Source: an uncultured Lachnospiraceae bacterium (GTDB taxonomy: Bacteria > Bacillota > Clostridia > Lachnospirales > Lachnospiraceae). Taken from it: DNA of 64,000 nucleotides. The stretch spans positions 1 through 64,000 of the forward strand of contig CAMXQE010000010.1 of assembly GCA_947246015.1 (NCBI GenBank). Direction: 5' to 3'. Both the position numbers and the translations under genes were made by a program. How positions within the stretch are numbered: position 1 is the stretch's first letter; every line of letters starts with the position of its first letter. Shown here in pieces: positions 41,976-52,158 of the stretch. The notes below the pieces were generated by a model, which saw nothing but the letters and a program-made list of their open reading frames with translations, did not search any database and was not told the DNA's origin.

Positions 41976-43244
41976 ATGGACAGCCGGAAAGTCGGAAGTT
42001 TTATCATGGGAAAGAGGAAAGAAGCAGGATGGACACAGCAGCAGCTGGCAGATAAGTTATGCGTGTCTTTTCAGGCAGTCAGTAAGTGGGAGAATGGTTC
42101 GGCATATCCCAACATTGAAATACTGCCGGATCTTGCTATGGCATTGAAAGTGTCGGTGGATGAGATACTGGAGGGAAAGGAAAAGCAGGAAACCGGTTTA
42201 TCCTACCGCAGCGCGGGAGTGGACATCGCATATACCGATACGATGAAACGGGAAATGGCGCGGCATTTGGAAACAAAGGACAGACGGGTGCTGAACGGGC
42301 TTGGCCCTTTTGCTTCTCTGTATGATATCCATTTTCCTGAAATAGAGAATCCCGTATTGGTGCTAAAGTCAGAAGAACCGGGTTCCAAACAGAAACTGGC
42401 AATGGAATATGGATATACGGAATCCATCTGCCATGACATGGTCAATCATCTGGTGAATGATATTGTGGTGATGGGAGCCAGGCCGCTGGCGGTTCTTGAC
42501 ACCATTGTGTGCGGCAATGCGGAAAAGGACACAATCAGCACGCTGGTGAAGGGAATTGCGGAGGCATGTAAGGAAAATGAATGTTCATTAGTCGGCGGGG
42601 AAACCTCCATTCAGCCTCAGGTAGTGGAAAAAGGCGTTTATGTGCTGACTTCCAGCATCGCGGGAATTGTGGAGAAAAGAGGGATAGTGGACGGTTCTGC
42701 CATCTGTCCGGGGGACAGTATCCTGGCGGTTGCATCCAATGGTCTGCATACCAATGGCTATTCGTTAGTAAGGCTGTTAATGGAAAAAAGCCCGCAGGTG
42801 AAACTGGACAAAGTAGAGGGCATGACTTTCGTAGAGCAGATTATGAAACCCCATACACCGTATTATAAGGCGCTGAAAGATTTATTAAAAGAAAAGACTG
42901 CGGACGGCGCTCCTTATATGGTTCATGGGATGGCGCATATCACAGGAGGGGGAATCGCAGGCAATCTGTGCAGAATCATACCGGACGGATTGTCAGCGCG
43001 GATAGAATTAGGAAACATAAAACTGCTTCCTATTTTTAAGTATATCAAAAGAAACGGAAAGGTAAGTGACGGGGAAATGCTGTCCACATTTAACTGCGGT
43101 GTGGGATTCATCCTGGTGGTACCTGCAAAATACCGCAATACGGTTATAAAGCATATGAGAGATTTTCATGACTGCTATGAGATTGGAGAAATAACAGAGG
43201 GAACGGAGAAGGTGGAGTTTTACGGTCAGTTGGATTGGATTTAA
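41976..43244 (+). CDS. XRE HTH domain fused to a PurM (AIR synthetase)-like domain, motifs preserved
   Basis: 422 residues. Residues 1-65 are a Cro/C1-type HTH (WTQQQLADKLCVSFQAVSKWENGSAYPN). Residues about 80-422 match PurM closely: NDIVVMGARPLAVLD, SLVGGETSIQP, SNGLHTNGYSLVR, MAHITGGGIAGNL, STFNCGVGFILVVP. The usual DGVGTK loop reads EEPGSK. It could still bind nucleotide and the FGAM/AIR type of ligand, or even be active, while binding DNA through its HTH. GGAGG stands seven bases before ATG 41976. It is isolated from other pur genes. The paralogue at 3087 has lost these motifs. Confidence 0.85.
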   Translation: MDSRKVGSFIMGKRKEAGWTQQQLADKLCVSFQAVSKWENGSAYPNIEILPDLAMALKVSVDEILEGKEKQETGLSYRSAGVDIAYTDTMKREMARHLETKDRRVLNGLGPFASLYDIHFPEIENPVLVLKSEEPGSKQKLAMEYGYTESICHDMVNHLVNDIVVMGARPLAVLDTIVCGNAEKDTISTLVKGIAEACKENECSLVGGETSIQPQVVEKGVYVLTSSIAGIVEKRGIVDGSAICPGDSILAVASNGLHTNGYSLVRLLMEKSPQVKLDKVEGMTFVEQIMKPHTPYYKALKDLLKEKTADGAPYMVHGMAHITGGGIAGNLCRIIPDGLSARIELGNIKLLPIFKYIKRNGKVSDGEMLSTFNCGVGFILVVPAKYRNTVIKHMRDFHDCYEIGEITEGTEKVEFYGQLDWI

Positions 43245-43302
43245 GGCAGAACCATGAACTGTTAAAAAATTTAAAAAAAATTAAAAAAATGTAAAAAACT
43301 GC

Positions 43303-43331
43303 TTGCAATTCCCAAAAACTTCATGTATACT
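43303..43331 (+). promoter_or_regulatory. Promoter of the S10-spc supercluster
   Basis: TTGCAA and TATACT are separated by 17 bases, preceded by long A-tracts that look like an UP element. The leader to rpsJ is about 400 bases. Confidence 0.75.
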
Positions 43332-43426
43332 AACAAATGCTGTGGCATGATAGCAATGAAGCGTGAGGTTGCTTTTGGAGAAAAACAATAATCTTCAAAA
43401 GGTTTTCCGTGGAGCGAATGTCAAGA

Positions 43427-43696
43427 ACCAACAGAAGTTGGTAAGACCGGGAACGGTGGTATCACCGGGAAAATCCTGGTTTTGGAAACTGACGACAAGT
43501 CACTGTACAGACAATGAGATTACTGAACGTCGGCATGGATGTGGGAAACGATACATGGATGCCGGTAATGTAGTAACGGTGTGTGAGGAATTGCAGGCGG
43601 GTTATGCCGCAGATTCTGCCAGCCGGTTCGGGATAATGCATGGGTCATGTGAACGAACAGGACACACACGGGAGAGTGTACAGTCACCGCTTGTCG
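43427..43696 (+). promoter_or_regulatory. Structured leader RNA of the rpsJ operon
   Basis: A small hairpin ACCAAC/GTTGGT (43427-43442) comes first. A long-range helix then joins CGACAAG (43493-43499) with CTTGTCG (43690-43696), and ACTGTACA (43502-43509) with TGTACAGT (43677-43684), enclosing about 165 bases. Inside, CGGCAT/ATGCCG forms another hairpin. It may be an autoregulatory target of a ribosomal protein encoded in the operon. I cannot assign it to a known family. Confidence 0.6.
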
Positions 43697-43737
43697 TACT
43701 TAAGGGTAAAAAGTGCGAAAAGGAGGCGACTTTTTTT

Positions 43738-44055
43738 ATGGCAAGTCAGGTAATGAGAATTACATTAAAAGCTTATGACCATCACTTAGTGGATGCATCT
43801 GCCAAAAAAATCATCGAAACAGTTAAGAAGAACGGATCACAGGTGAGCGGACCGGTGCCTCTTCCGACCAAGAAGGAAGTGGTTACGATTTTAAGGGCGG
43901 TTCACAAGTACAAAGATTCCAGGGAACAGTTCGAGCAGAGAACCCACAAGAGACTGATTGATATCATTACACCGACACCCAAGACGGTTGATGCTTTGCA
44001 GAGACTGGAGATGCCGGCCGGTGTGTATATCGACATCAAAATGAAAAACAAATAA
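43738..44055 (+). CDS. rpsJ: 30S ribosomal protein S10
   Basis: 105 residues, full length, starting [19 protein letters not shown]. First gene of the S10-spc-alpha cluster and also a NusB partner in antitermination in other bacteria. I start at ATG 43738. Its AGGAGG sits in the loop of a small hairpin (AAAAAGT/ACTTTTT), which may limit initiation. The long frame upstream is non-coding leader. Confidence 0.98.
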   Translation: MASQVMRITLKAYDHHLVDASAKKIIETVKKNGSQVSGPVPLPTKKEVVTILRAVHKYKDSREQFEQRTHKRLIDIITPTPKTVDALQRLEMPAGVYIDIKMKNK

Positions 44056-44155
44056 GACCCCTACTAGTATGCAAAGCCCGGAAAACGGAGCCGGTACCAC
44101 ACCGGGGACGGTTTGGAGGGGCTAGGCCGCTGTAGAACAGACAGGAGGTAAAAGA

Positions 44156-44833
44156 ATGAAAAAAGGTATTTTGGCGACGAAAGTCGGAATGACGCAAATC
44201 TTCAATGAAGACGGCACCCTGATTCCGGTAACGGTGCTTCAGGCAGGCCCCTGCGTGGTAACACAGATTAAAACCGTGGAAAATGACGGTTACAAGGCAG
44301 TGCAGGTCGGCTATGTAGATAAAAAGGAGAGAATTGTCAATAAAGACAAGGGCGGAAAGAAAGAAGTATGCCACAGACATGGCGTAAACAAACCGCTGAA
44401 AGGCCACTTTGATAAGTCCGGGGTTTCCTGCAAGAGATATGTCAGGGAGTTCAAATTTGAAAATGCAGAGGAGTATGCACTGGGCAATGAGATTAAAGCC
44501 GATATCTTTGCGGCGGGAGATAAAGTGGATGCATCCGCTATCTCAAAGGGAAAAGGATTCCAGGGAGCAATTAAGAGACATGGACAGCACAGAGGCCCCA
44601 TGACGCACGGTTCCAAATTCCACCGCCATCAGGGTTCCAACGGCGCCTGCTCTTCACCGAGCCGTGTATTTAAAGGTAAAGGAATGCCTGGACATATGGG
44701 CTGCGTAAAAGTTACCGTTCAGAACCTTGAAGTAGTAAGGGTGGATGCAGAGAAAAACCTGCTGCTTGTAAAAGGAGCGGTTCCGGGACCGAAAAAAGCT
44801 TTAGTGACAATAAAAGAAACCGTTAAGGCTTAA
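44156..44833 (+). CDS. rplC: 50S ribosomal protein L3
   Basis: 225 residues, starting [20 protein letters not shown], with the conserved [27 protein letters not shown] loop that reaches the peptidyl-transferase centre. AGGAGG precedes the ATG. It is separated from rpsJ by 100 bases without a promoter or terminator. Normal length for the family. Confidence 0.98.
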   Translation: MKKGILATKVGMTQIFNEDGTLIPVTVLQAGPCVVTQIKTVENDGYKAVQVGYVDKKERIVNKDKGGKKEVCHRHGVNKPLKGHFDKSGVSCKRYVREFKFENAEEYALGNEIKADIFAAGDKVDASAISKGKGFQGAIKRHGQHRGPMTHGSKFHRHQGSNGACSSPSRVFKGKGMPGHMGCVKVTVQNLEVVRVDAEKNLLLVKGAVPGPKKALVTIKETVKA

Positions 44834-44864
44834 GCCTTGGGCGGGCGAAAGGAGGACCATTCAG

Positions 44865-45521
44865 ATGGCAAACGTATCTGTTTATAATATGGAAGGCAAA
44901 GAAGTCGGTACGATTGATTTAAACGATGCGGTATTCGGTGTTGAAGTGAATGAACATCTGGTACACATGGCAGTCGTACAACAGCTTGCAAATAATCGTC
45001 AGGGAACGCAGAAAGCAAAGACACGTTCCGAAGTATCCGGCGGCGGAAGAAAGCCCTGGAGACAGAAAGGCACGGGTCATGCAAGGCAGGGTTCGACAAG
45101 GGCTCCCCAGTGGAAGGGCGGCGGCGTGGTATTCGCTCCCGTACCGAGGGACTATTCGTTCAAGTTGAACCGGAAGGAAAAACAGGCAGCGCTCAAATCT
45201 GCATTAACAAGCAGGGTTCAGGGCAACAAACTGATTGTTTTGGACGAATTGAAGCTGGACGCAATCAAGACAAAGGATTTCAAGAAAGTCCTTGATAATC
45301 TGAACGTGAACAAGGCGTTGGTAGTAACAGGAACCATTGACCAGAACGTAATCTGCTCGGCAAGGAATCTTCCTAAAGTGCATACTTCCTATGTGGCAAT
45401 TGAGGCGGCAGGGGAAGCAAAGGAAGTTAAGAGCACAATCAACGTATATGATATCATGAAATACGATACCGTGGTACTGACAAAGGACGCAATAGCAAAT
45501 ATCGAGGAGGTGTACGCATAA
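44865..45521 (+). CDS. rplD: 50S ribosomal protein L4
   Basis: 218 residues, with the tunnel-lining loop [22 protein letters not shown] intact. In Escherichia coli L4 represses its own S10 operon; whether it acts on the structured leader found here is unknown. The stop overlaps the rplW start as TAATG. Confidence 0.97.
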   Translation: MANVSVYNMEGKEVGTIDLNDAVFGVEVNEHLVHMAVVQQLANNRQGTQKAKTRSEVSGGGRKPWRQKGTGHARQGSTRAPQWKGGGVVFAPVPRDYSFKLNRKEKQAALKSALTSRVQGNKLIVLDELKLDAIKTKDFKKVLDNLNVNKALVVTGTIDQNVICSARNLPKVHTSYVAIEAAGEAKEVKSTINVYDIMKYDTVVLTKDAIANIEEVYA

Positions 45522-45820
45522 TGGCAGCAATCCAATATTATGATGTAATCCTCAAACCGGTTATTACCGAGAAGAGTATGGCTGGTATGAGCGAAAAGAA
45601 ATATACATTTTTGGTTCATACGGAAGCAAATAAGACACAGATTAAAGAAGCTGTTGAGAAAATGTTCGAAGGAACAAAAGTAAAGAAAGTCAACACCATG
45701 AATATGGACGGAAAAGTAAAAAGACGTGGAATGACTTACGGAAGAACAGCCAAAGTGAAAAAAGCGATTGTGCAGCTTACAGAGGACAGCAAGGATATTG
45801 AAATCTTTGCAGGACTTTAA
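45521..45820 (+). CDS. rplW: 50S ribosomal protein L23
   Basis: 99 residues with [15 protein letters not shown] and the extended-loop [18 protein letters not shown]. It sits at the tunnel exit, where trigger factor and SRP dock. It overlaps rplD by one base. Confidence 0.97.
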   Translation: MAAIQYYDVILKPVITEKSMAGMSEKKYTFLVHTEANKTQIKEAVEKMFEGTKVKKVNTMNMDGKVKRRGMTYGRTAKVKKAIVQLTEDSKDIEIFAGL

Positions 45821-45878
45821 TAAATGAATGTATGCGGTTTAAGAACCGCGCAAAACCAGAAGTAAAGGAGAAAGAACC

Positions 45879-46721
45879 ATGGGAATAAAGACATATAACC
45901 CATATACACCTTCCAGAAGAAACATGACCGGTTCCGATTTTTCTGAAATAACAAAGAGTACTCCTGAAAAGTCTCTCTGCGTTTCCTTAAAGAAGAATGC
46001 GGGCCGTAATAATCAGGGTAAAATCACAGTAAGACACCGCGGGGGCGGCAACAAGAGAAAATACAGGTTGATTGATTTCAAGAGATTGAAAGACGGAATC
46101 CCTGCAAAAGTCATCGGAATCGAATATGATCCGAACAGAACGGCAAACATTGCATTAATCTGCTATGCAGACGGACAGAAAGCATATATCATTGCTCCGG
46201 AAGGACTGAAGGACGGAATGACGGTCATGAACGGACCGGAAGCCGAAGTAAGAATCGGCAACTGCCTGCCTTTATCCGAAATTCCGGTAGGTACTCAGGT
46301 ACACAATGTGGAACTGCATCCGGGCAAGGGCGGACAGCTGGTTCGTTCAGCAGGAAACAGTGCACAGCTGATGGCGAAGGAAGGAAAATATGCAACCTTG
46401 AGACTTCCCTCCGGCGAAATGAGAATGGTGCCGATTGTCTGCAGGGCAACGGTTGGTATCGTAGGTAACGTTGATCATAGCCTTATCAATATCGGTAAAG
46501 CGGGACGTAAGCGTCATATGGGTATCCGCCCGACTGTACGTGGTTCCGTTATGAACCCGAACGACCATCCGCACGGTGGTGGTGAAGGTAAGACCGGTAT
46601 CGGACGTCCGGGCCCGAGCACACCTTGGGGCAAACCCGCTCTTGGTTTGAAGACGCGTAAGAAGAAAAAAGCGTCCAACAAGATGATTGTAAGAAGAAGA
46701 GACGGAAGAACGATTAAATAA
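45879..46721 (+). CDS. rplB: 50S ribosomal protein L2
   Basis: 280 residues, normal length. It carries the [12 protein letters not shown] segment and the [27 protein letters not shown] loop whose histidine is important for peptidyl transfer. AAAGGAG precedes the ATG. Confidence 0.98.
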   Translation: MGIKTYNPYTPSRRNMTGSDFSEITKSTPEKSLCVSLKKNAGRNNQGKITVRHRGGGNKRKYRLIDFKRLKDGIPAKVIGIEYDPNRTANIALICYADGQKAYIIAPEGLKDGMTVMNGPEAEVRIGNCLPLSEIPVGTQVHNVELHPGKGGQLVRSAGNSAQLMAKEGKYATLRLPSGEMRMVPIVCRATVGIVGNVDHSLINIGKAGRKRHMGIRPTVRGSVMNPNDHPHGGGEGKTGIGRPGPSTPWGKPALGLKTRKKKKASNKMIVRRRDGRTIK

Positions 46722-46735
46722 TAGGAGGAAGAAAA

Positions 46736-47017
46736 ATGGCTAGATCATTGAAAAAAGGACCGTTTGCAGATGCAAGCTTACTGAAAAAAGTAGATGCCAT
46801 GAATGCAGCAGGGCAGAAACAGGTGATTAAGACTTGGTCCCGCCGGTCTACAATTTTCCCTTCATTCGTGGGACATACGTTTGCGGTTCATGACGGAAGA
46901 AAACATGTGCCTGTATATGTAACGGAAGACATGGTTGGGCATAAACTCGGTGAGTTCGTTGCAACGAGAACTTACAGGGGACATGGAAAAGACGAAAAGA
47001 AATCAAAAGTCAGATAG
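46736..47017 (+). CDS. rpsS: 30S ribosomal protein S19
   Basis: 93 residues, [19 protein letters not shown] to [14 protein letters not shown]. It forms a head-domain complex with S13 near the A site. AGGAGG precedes the start. Two perfect hairpins separate it from rplV. Confidence 0.98.
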   Translation: MARSLKKGPFADASLLKKVDAMNAAGQKQVIKTWSRRSTIFPSFVGHTFAVHDGRKHVPVYVTEDMVGHKLGEFVATRTYRGHGKDEKKSKVR

Positions 47018-47019
47018 CA

Positions 47020-47066
47020 GCACGTCCGTAAACGGACGTGCAGAAGAATGACGTTTGTCATTCTTC
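47020..47066 (+). promoter_or_regulatory. Two back-to-back hairpins between rpsS and rplV
   Basis: GCACGTCCG/CGGACGTGC with loop TAAA (47020-47041) is followed one base later by GAAGAATGAC/GTCATTCTTC (47043-47066). Neither has a T-tract, so they resemble mRNA processing or stabilising structures. Confidence 0.75.
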
Positions 47067-47122
47067 CCATGAATGTTTAGGAAAACAACGGATGTGTGGA
47101 AGTTGGAAGGAGGAGCAAAGAA

Positions 47123-47527
47123 ATGGCAAAAGGACATAGAAGCCAGATAAAGAGAGAAAGAAATGCGCAGAAAGATGTCAGACCTTCAGCTAAGTTATCT
47201 TACGCTAGGATTTCTGTTCAGAAAGCATGTTTCGTTCTCGATGCCATAAGAGGCAAAGATGTGAATACAGCGCTTGCTATTTTGGAATATAATCCGAGGT
47301 ATGCTTCAGGCGTGATTAAGAAATTGTTGGAATCAGCGATTGCAAATGCTGAATATAAATACAGTCAGGATCCGACTAAGTACCCGAATCCGGATAACCT
47401 TTATATAGCGGAGTGCTTTGCGAATAAAGGACCTACCATGAAGAGAGTAAGACCGAGGGCACAGGGAAGGGCTTATAGAATCGAAAAGAGAATGAGCCAT
47501 ATCACGGTAGTCCTCGATGCTAAGTAG
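47123..47527 (+). CDS. rplV: 50S ribosomal protein L22
   Basis: 134 residues. The hairpin GPTMKRVRPRAQGRAYRIEKRMSH reaches the exit tunnel at the macrolide site. I start at ATG 47123 (AGGAGG upstream), not the in-frame codon at 47096. A small hairpin pair (GCT/AGC and ATACTTCA/TGAAGTAT) follows before rpsC. Confidence 0.97.
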   Translation: MAKGHRSQIKRERNAQKDVRPSAKLSYARISVQKACFVLDAIRGKDVNTALAILEYNPRYASGVIKKLLESAIANAEYKYSQDPTKYPNPDNLYIAECFANKGPTMKRVRPRAQGRAYRIEKRMSHITVVLDAK

Positions 47528-47600
47528 ACAATATCTCGCTAAAGCGGGCAGAAATACTTCACGAATGAAGTATGGATGAAGAAAGGAGAAATTAGAGTTA

Positions 47601-48278
47601 ATGGGACAGAAAGTTAATCCTCACGGCTTGAGAGTCGGCATTATTAAAGATTGGGATTCGAAATGGTATGCTGATGCTGAGTTTTCAGATTTTCTGGTAG
47701 AAGATTACAACATCAGAAAATTTCTTAAGAAAAAATTATACAGTGCCGGAGTTTCCAAAATAGAAATCGAAAGGGCTTCCGACAGGATAAAAGTGATTAT
47801 CTACACAGCAAAACCGGGTGTTGTTATCGGTAAAGGCGGTGCGGAAATCGAAGTGACCAAGAAAGAACTTTCCAAACTTACGGATAAGAAAGTTCTGGTA
47901 GATATCAAAGAGATTAAGAGACCTGACAGGGATGCGCAGCTGGTTGCTGAAAATATTGCACAGCAGCTGGAGAACCGTGTATCTTTCAGACGTGCCATGA
48001 AATCCTGCATGGGCAGGACAATGAAGGCCGGAGCGCTGGGAATCAAGACTTCCTGCTCAGGACGTCTCGGCGGAGCAGATATGGCCCGTACAGAGTTTTA
48101 CAGTGAGGGAACCATCCCGCTTCAGACATTGAGAGCGGATATTGATTATGGTTTCGCGGAAGCGGACACAACCTACGGTAAAGTAGGCGTAAAAGTATGG
48201 ATTTACAAGGGTGAAGTACTTCCTACTAAGAACAAAAACGAAGAAAAAGCATCTTCGGAGGAAGGGAGCGATAAATAA
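47601..48278 (+). CDS. rpsC: 30S ribosomal protein S3
   Basis: 225 residues with a KH domain ([19 protein letters not shown]) and the C-terminal [24 protein letters not shown]. It shapes the mRNA entry channel. The stop overlaps the rplP start by one base (TAATG). Confidence 0.98.
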   Translation: MGQKVNPHGLRVGIIKDWDSKWYADAEFSDFLVEDYNIRKFLKKKLYSAGVSKIEIERASDRIKVIIYTAKPGVVIGKGGAEIEVTKKELSKLTDKKVLVDIKEIKRPDRDAQLVAENIAQQLENRVSFRRAMKSCMGRTMKAGALGIKTSCSGRLGGADMARTEFYSEGTIPLQTLRADIDYGFAEADTTYGKVGVKVWIYKGEVLPTKNKNEEKASSEEGSDK

Positions 48279-48715
48279 TGTTAATGCCTAAGAGAGTAAA
48301 ACGTCGTAAACAATTCCGTGGCTCCATGGCTGGAAAAGCAAGCCGTGGCAATACAATTACTTACGGTGAGTACGGTATTGTAGCATTAGAGCCTTGTTGG
48401 ATTCGTTCCAACCAGATAGAAGCGGCCCGTGTCGCTATGACACGTTATATCAAGCGTGGCGGTAAGGTTTGGATTAAAATCTTCCCCGACAAGCCTGTAA
48501 CGGCAAAACCGGCGGAAACACGTATGGGTTCCGGTAAAGGTACTTTGGAATACTGGGTAGCAGTTGTTAAGCCGGGACGCGTAATGTTTGAGATTGCAGG
48601 GGTTTCGGAAGAGGTTGCAAAAGAAGCATTGCGTCTTGCAACACATAAGCTTCCATGTAAATGTAAAATTGTTTCAAAAGCAGACTTGGAAGGCGGTGTA
48701 TCAAATGAAAACTAA
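48278..48715 (+). CDS. rplP: 50S ribosomal protein L16
   Basis: 145 residues, [15 protein letters not shown], with the GKG and [13 protein letters not shown] loops near the A-site tRNA elbow. It overlaps rpsC by one base and rpmC by eleven. Confidence 0.97.
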   Translation: MLMPKRVKRRKQFRGSMAGKASRGNTITYGEYGIVALEPCWIRSNQIEAARVAMTRYIKRGGKVWIKIFPDKPVTAKPAETRMGSGKGTLEYWVAVVKPGRVMFEIAGVSEEVAKEALRLATHKLPCKCKIVSKADLEGGVSNEN

Positions 48716-48914
48716 GAAGTATGTAGAAGATTTAAAGACGAAATCAGCTGCAGAATTAGCACAGGAATTAGTAGCTGCTAAAAAAGAACTTTTCAATTTG
48801 AGATTCCAGAACGCAACAAATCAGTTAGACAATACAGCCAGAATCAAAGAGGTAAGAAAGAACATTGCCCGTATTCAGACTGTCATTACACAGAAAGAAA
48901 AGGCTGCGCAGTAA
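48705..48914 (+). CDS. rpmC: 50S ribosomal protein L29
   Basis: 69 residues, two helices ([22 protein letters not shown] ... [14 protein letters not shown]). The start at ATG 48705 lies inside the rplP end, an eleven-base overlap indicating coupling; the in-frame extension back to 48588 is only rplP shadow. Confidence 0.96.
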   Translation: MKTKKYVEDLKTKSAAELAQELVAAKKELFNLRFQNATNQLDNTARIKEVRKNIARIQTVITQKEKAAQ

Positions 48915-48969
48915 ATAAAAAGTTGCGATGCAGGCCATCCGGCCTGATTGTTAGAAAGGAGAATCAATC

Positions 48970-49224
48970 GTGGAAAGAAATTTGAGAAAGACACGTACTG
49001 GAAAAGTAACCAGTAATAAAATGGATAAAACAATTGTTGTTTCCATCGAGAACCATGTAAAGCATCCTCTTTACAATAAGATTGTGAAGAAAACCTACAA
49101 GCTGAAGGCACACGATGAGAACAATGAGTGCAATATCGGCGATACGGTAAAAGTAATGGAAACAAGGCCCTTGTCCAAAGATAAGAGATGGAGACTTGTG
49201 GAAGTTATTGAAAGGGCGAAATAA
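48970..49224 (+). CDS. rpsQ: 30S ribosomal protein S17
   Basis: 84 residues, [22 protein letters not shown]. It uses a GTG start at 48970 with AAAGGAG upstream. S17 binds 16S rRNA early in assembly. Length and sequence are ordinary. Confidence 0.97.
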   Translation: MERNLRKTRTGKVTSNKMDKTIVVSIENHVKHPLYNKIVKKTYKLKAHDENNECNIGDTVKVMETRPLSKDKRWRLVEVIERAK

Positions 49225-49282
49225 GAGTGATATTTTGCCGCACGAAACGGAAAGTGGATGAAATATTGGAAGGAGAAATAGC

Positions 49283-49651
49283 ATGATTCAGCAAGAGACC
49301 AGACTCAGGGTTGCTGATAACACAGGTGCAAAAGAACTTCTCTGCATCAGGGTTATGGGCGGCTCGACAAGAAGATATGCCCATATCGGCGATATCATCG
49401 TTGCCACTGTTAAAGATGCAACACCCGGCGGTGTTGTAAAAAAAGGTGACGTCGTAAAGGCTGTGGTAGTCCGTACTGTAAAGAGCACACGCCGTAAAGA
49501 CGGTTCTTATATTAGATTTGACGAAAACGCTGCTGTTATTATCAAAGATGACAAGACTCCGAGAGGAACCCGTATTTTTGGACCAGTGGCAAGAGAGCTT
49601 CGTGAGAAACAGTTCATGAAAATCGTTTCTCTGGCTCCGGAAGTATTATAG
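49283..49651 (+). CDS. rplN: 50S ribosomal protein L14
   Basis: 122 residues, [24 protein letters not shown], the canonical length. It forms an intersubunit bridge with 16S rRNA helix 14. AAGGAG precedes the ATG. Confidence 0.98.
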   Translation: MIQQETRLRVADNTGAKELLCIRVMGGSTRRYAHIGDIIVATVKDATPGGVVKKGDVVKAVVVRTVKSTRRKDGSYIRFDENAAVIIKDDKTPRGTRIFGPVARELREKQFMKIVSLAPEVL

Positions 49652-49663
49652 GGAGGTGCCGGA

Positions 49664-49975
49664 ATGTCTGCAATGAAAATAAAGAAGGGCGATACCGTAA
49701 AGGTAATTGCCGGTAAAGACAATGGAAAAGAAGGAAAAGTAGTTTCCGTGGATAAGAAAAACGGCAGAGTGCTCGTAGAAGGCATCAATATGATTACCAA
49801 ACATACGAAGCCCTCGGCTGCGAATCAGAATGGCGGAATCGTTCAGAAGGAAGCCCCTATTGATATATCTAACGTAATGTATGTTCATGAAGGCAAGCCT
49901 ACGAGAATTGGTTTCAGGATGGAAAACGATAAAAAAGTACGTTTTGCAAAATCAACAGGGAAAGTAATTGATTAA
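49664..49975 (+). CDS. rplX: 50S ribosomal protein L24
   Basis: 103 residues with a KOW motif ([25 protein letters not shown]). An assembly initiator of the 50S subunit. GGGAGG precedes the ATG; only 12 bases separate it from rplN. Confidence 0.97.
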   Translation: MSAMKIKKGDTVKVIAGKDNGKEGKVVSVDKKNGRVLVEGINMITKHTKPSAANQNGGIVQKEAPIDISNVMYVHEGKPTRIGFRMENDKKVRFAKSTGKVID

Positions 49976-49999
49976 TTCGAAGGAAGGAGGTCTAAACGC

Positions 50000-50539
50000 G
50001 TGAGCAGACTGAAAGATGTATATAAAAACGAGATCGTAGATGCTATGGTCAAAAAGTTTGGATATAAGAATGTTATGGAAGTGCCGAAGCTCGATAAAAT
50101 TGTAATTAATATGGGCGTTGGCGAAGCAAAGGAAAATGCAAAGGTTCTGGAATCCGCAGTGAAGGATTTGGAAACAATCACAGGTCAGAAAGCGGTTCTT
50201 ACGAAAGCTAAGAATTCCATTGCTAATTTCAAAATCAGGGAAGGCATGCCGATTGGATGTAAGGTAACACTCCGCGGCGAGAAAATGTATGAATTTCTTG
50301 ACCGCCTTGTAAATCTTGCATTGCCCCGTGTACGTGACTTTAGGGGCGTAAATCCCAATTCGTTCGACGGAAGGGGAAATTATGCGCTCGGTATTAAAGA
50401 GCAGCTTATCTTTCCCGAAATCGAATACGATAAGATTGACAAAGTAAGAGGTATGGACGTTATCTTTGTCACAACGGCAAAGACGGACGAAGAAGCACGT
50501 GAATTATTGAGATTGTTCAACATGCCGTTTCAGAAATAA
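50000..50539 (+). CDS. rplE: 50S ribosomal protein L5
   Basis: 179 residues, [39 protein letters not shown] start at 50000, with the strong GGAAGGAGG upstream making this start clear. It binds 5S rRNA and contacts S13. Confidence 0.97.
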   Translation: MSRLKDVYKNEIVDAMVKKFGYKNVMEVPKLDKIVINMGVGEAKENAKVLESAVKDLETITGQKAVLTKAKNSIANFKIREGMPIGCKVTLRGEKMYEFLDRLVNLALPRVRDFRGVNPNSFDGRGNYALGIKEQLIFPEIEYDKIDKVRGMDVIFVTTAKTDEEARELLRLFNMPFQK

Positions 50540-50553
50540 GAGGAGGTAAATTC

Positions 50554-50739
50554 ATGGCTAAGACAGCAATGAAAATTAAACAGCAGCGCAAACCCAAGTT
50601 CTCTACAAGAGAATATAACCGTTGCAGAATTTGTGGTCGTCCACATGCTTATTTAAGAAAATACGGAATTTGCAGAATTTGCTTCCGTGAGTTAGCATAC
50701 AAAGGACAGATTCCCGGTGTGAAAAAAGCAAGCTGGTAA
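50554..50739 (+). CDS. rpsN: 30S ribosomal protein S14, zinc type
   Basis: 61 residues, the short type Z form. Two CxxC pairs ([10 protein letters not shown] and CRICFRE) form the zinc site. AGGAGG precedes the ATG. Confidence 0.97.
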   Translation: MAKTAMKIKQQRKPKFSTREYNRCRICGRPHAYLRKYGICRICFRELAYKGQIPGVKKASW

Positions 50740-50767
50740 GGCGAATATGATAAGGAGGAACTAATTC

Positions 50768-51169
50768 ATGACAATGAGTGATCCGATTGCAGATATGCTT
50801 ACAAGAATCCGTAATGCAAATACTGCAAAACATGATACCGTAGATGTTCCGTCTTCTAAGATGAAACTGGCAATCGCACAGATTCTTTTAGACGAGGGAT
50901 ATATTAAGAAATTTGATATAATTGAGGATGGAAGTTTCAAGACAATCCGCATTACCTTAAAATACGGTGCGGATAAGAATGAAAAGATGCTTACGGGCCT
51001 TAAGAGGATTTCCAAACCGGGACTCCGCGTATATGCCGGTAAAGAAGAACTTCCGAAGGTTCTGGGCGGACTTGGTGTTGCAATCATTTCCACAAATCAG
51101 GGCGTTATAACGGACAAAAAAGCCAGGGAACTTCAGGTAGGCGGCGAAGTTCTGGCTTTCATATGGTAA
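50768..51169 (+). CDS. rpsH: 30S ribosomal protein S8
   Basis: 133 residues, [21 protein letters not shown] to [32 protein letters not shown]. In Escherichia coli S8 is the autogenous repressor of the spc operon. AAGGAGG precedes the ATG. Confidence 0.98.
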   Translation: MTMSDPIADMLTRIRNANTAKHDTVDVPSSKMKLAIAQILLDEGYIKKFDIIEDGSFKTIRITLKYGADKNEKMLTGLKRISKPGLRVYAGKEELPKVLGGLGVAIISTNQGVITDKKARELQVGGEVLAFIW

Positions 51170-51211
51170 AAAGAGTCTGCAATATATACACAAATAATAG
51201 GAGGTACGGGC

Positions 51212-51754
51212 ATGTCACGTATAGGAAGGATGCCAATCGCGGTTCCGGCGGGTGTTACCGTGGATATCGCAGAAAATAACAAAGTGACTGTAAAAGGTCC
51301 TAAAGGAACACTGGAAAGAGTGCTTCCCGTAGAAATGGAAATCAAGCTGGAGGGAGCAGAAATCGTTGTTTCAAGACCTAACGATTTGAAGAGAATGAAG
51401 TCTCTTCACGGACTTACAAGAACCTTAATCAACAATATGGTAGTCGGCGTTACGAACGGTTATGAAAAGAAACTGGAAGTAAACGGCGTTGGTTACAGGG
51501 CAGCAAAGTCAGGCAAGAAACTGACTTTATCTTTGGGATATTCCCATCCGGTAGAGATGGAAGATCCGGAAGGAATCGAAACAGTAGTTGAAGGACAGAA
51601 TGTCATTATCGTAAAAGGCATTGATAAAGAAAAAGTTGGCCAATTCGCAGCTGAAATCAGAGATAAGAGAAGACCGGAGCCTTATAAGGGCAAGGGTATC
51701 AAATATGCTGATGAAACGATCAGACGTAAAGTTGGTAAGACTGGTAAGAAATAG
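51212..51754 (+). CDS. rplF: 50S ribosomal protein L6
   Basis: 180 residues, [19 protein letters not shown], ending with the [14 protein letters not shown] signature near the sarcin-ricin loop. AGGAGG precedes the start. Confidence 0.98.
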   Translation: MSRIGRMPIAVPAGVTVDIAENNKVTVKGPKGTLERVLPVEMEIKLEGAEIVVSRPNDLKRMKSLHGLTRTLINNMVVGVTNGYEKKLEVNGVGYRAAKSGKKLTLSLGYSHPVEMEDPEGIETVVEGQNVIIVKGIDKEKVGQFAAEIRDKRRPEPYKGKGIKYADETIRRKVGKTGKK

Positions 51755-51771
51755 ATAAGGAGAGTGTAAAA

Positions 51772-52140
51772 ATGGTTAGAAAAAAATCCAGACAAGATGT
51801 TCGTGTGAAAAAACACAAGAAAATTCGTAACCGTTTTAGCGGAACAGCCCAAAGACCGCGTTTGGCTGTATTCAGAAGCAATAATCATATGTATGCTCAA
51901 ATTATCGACGATACAGTTGGCAATACTTTAGTTGCAGCTTCCACTCTTGAAAAAGAAGTAAAGGCAGAACTGGAGAAAACCAATAACGTTGATGCAGCAG
52001 CATATCTCGGAACGGTAATCGCCAAGAGGGCGTTGGAAAAAGGTATTACAACCGTTGTCTTTGACAGAGGCGGCTATATATACCATGGAAAAGTTGCAGC
52101 ATTAGCCGAAGCAGCCAGAGAAGCTGGTTTGGAATTCTAG
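51772..52140 (+). CDS. rplR: 50S ribosomal protein L18
   Basis: 122 residues with the basic N-terminus and [20 protein letters not shown], then [24 protein letters not shown]. Binds 5S rRNA. Separated from rplF by 17 bases. Confidence 0.97.
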   Translation: MVRKKSRQDVRVKKHKKIRNRFSGTAQRPRLAVFRSNNHMYAQIIDDTVGNTLVAASTLEKEVKAELEKTNNVDAAAYLGTVIAKRALEKGITTVVFDRGGYIYHGKVAALAEAAREAGLEF

Positions 52141-52158
52141 GAAGGGAGAGAAAATCAC

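Noticed and set aside
43363-43737. N-terminal extension of S10 by 125 residues
   Set aside because: In-frame only by chance; S10 is complete from ATG 43738 and the upstream DNA shows RNA pairing.
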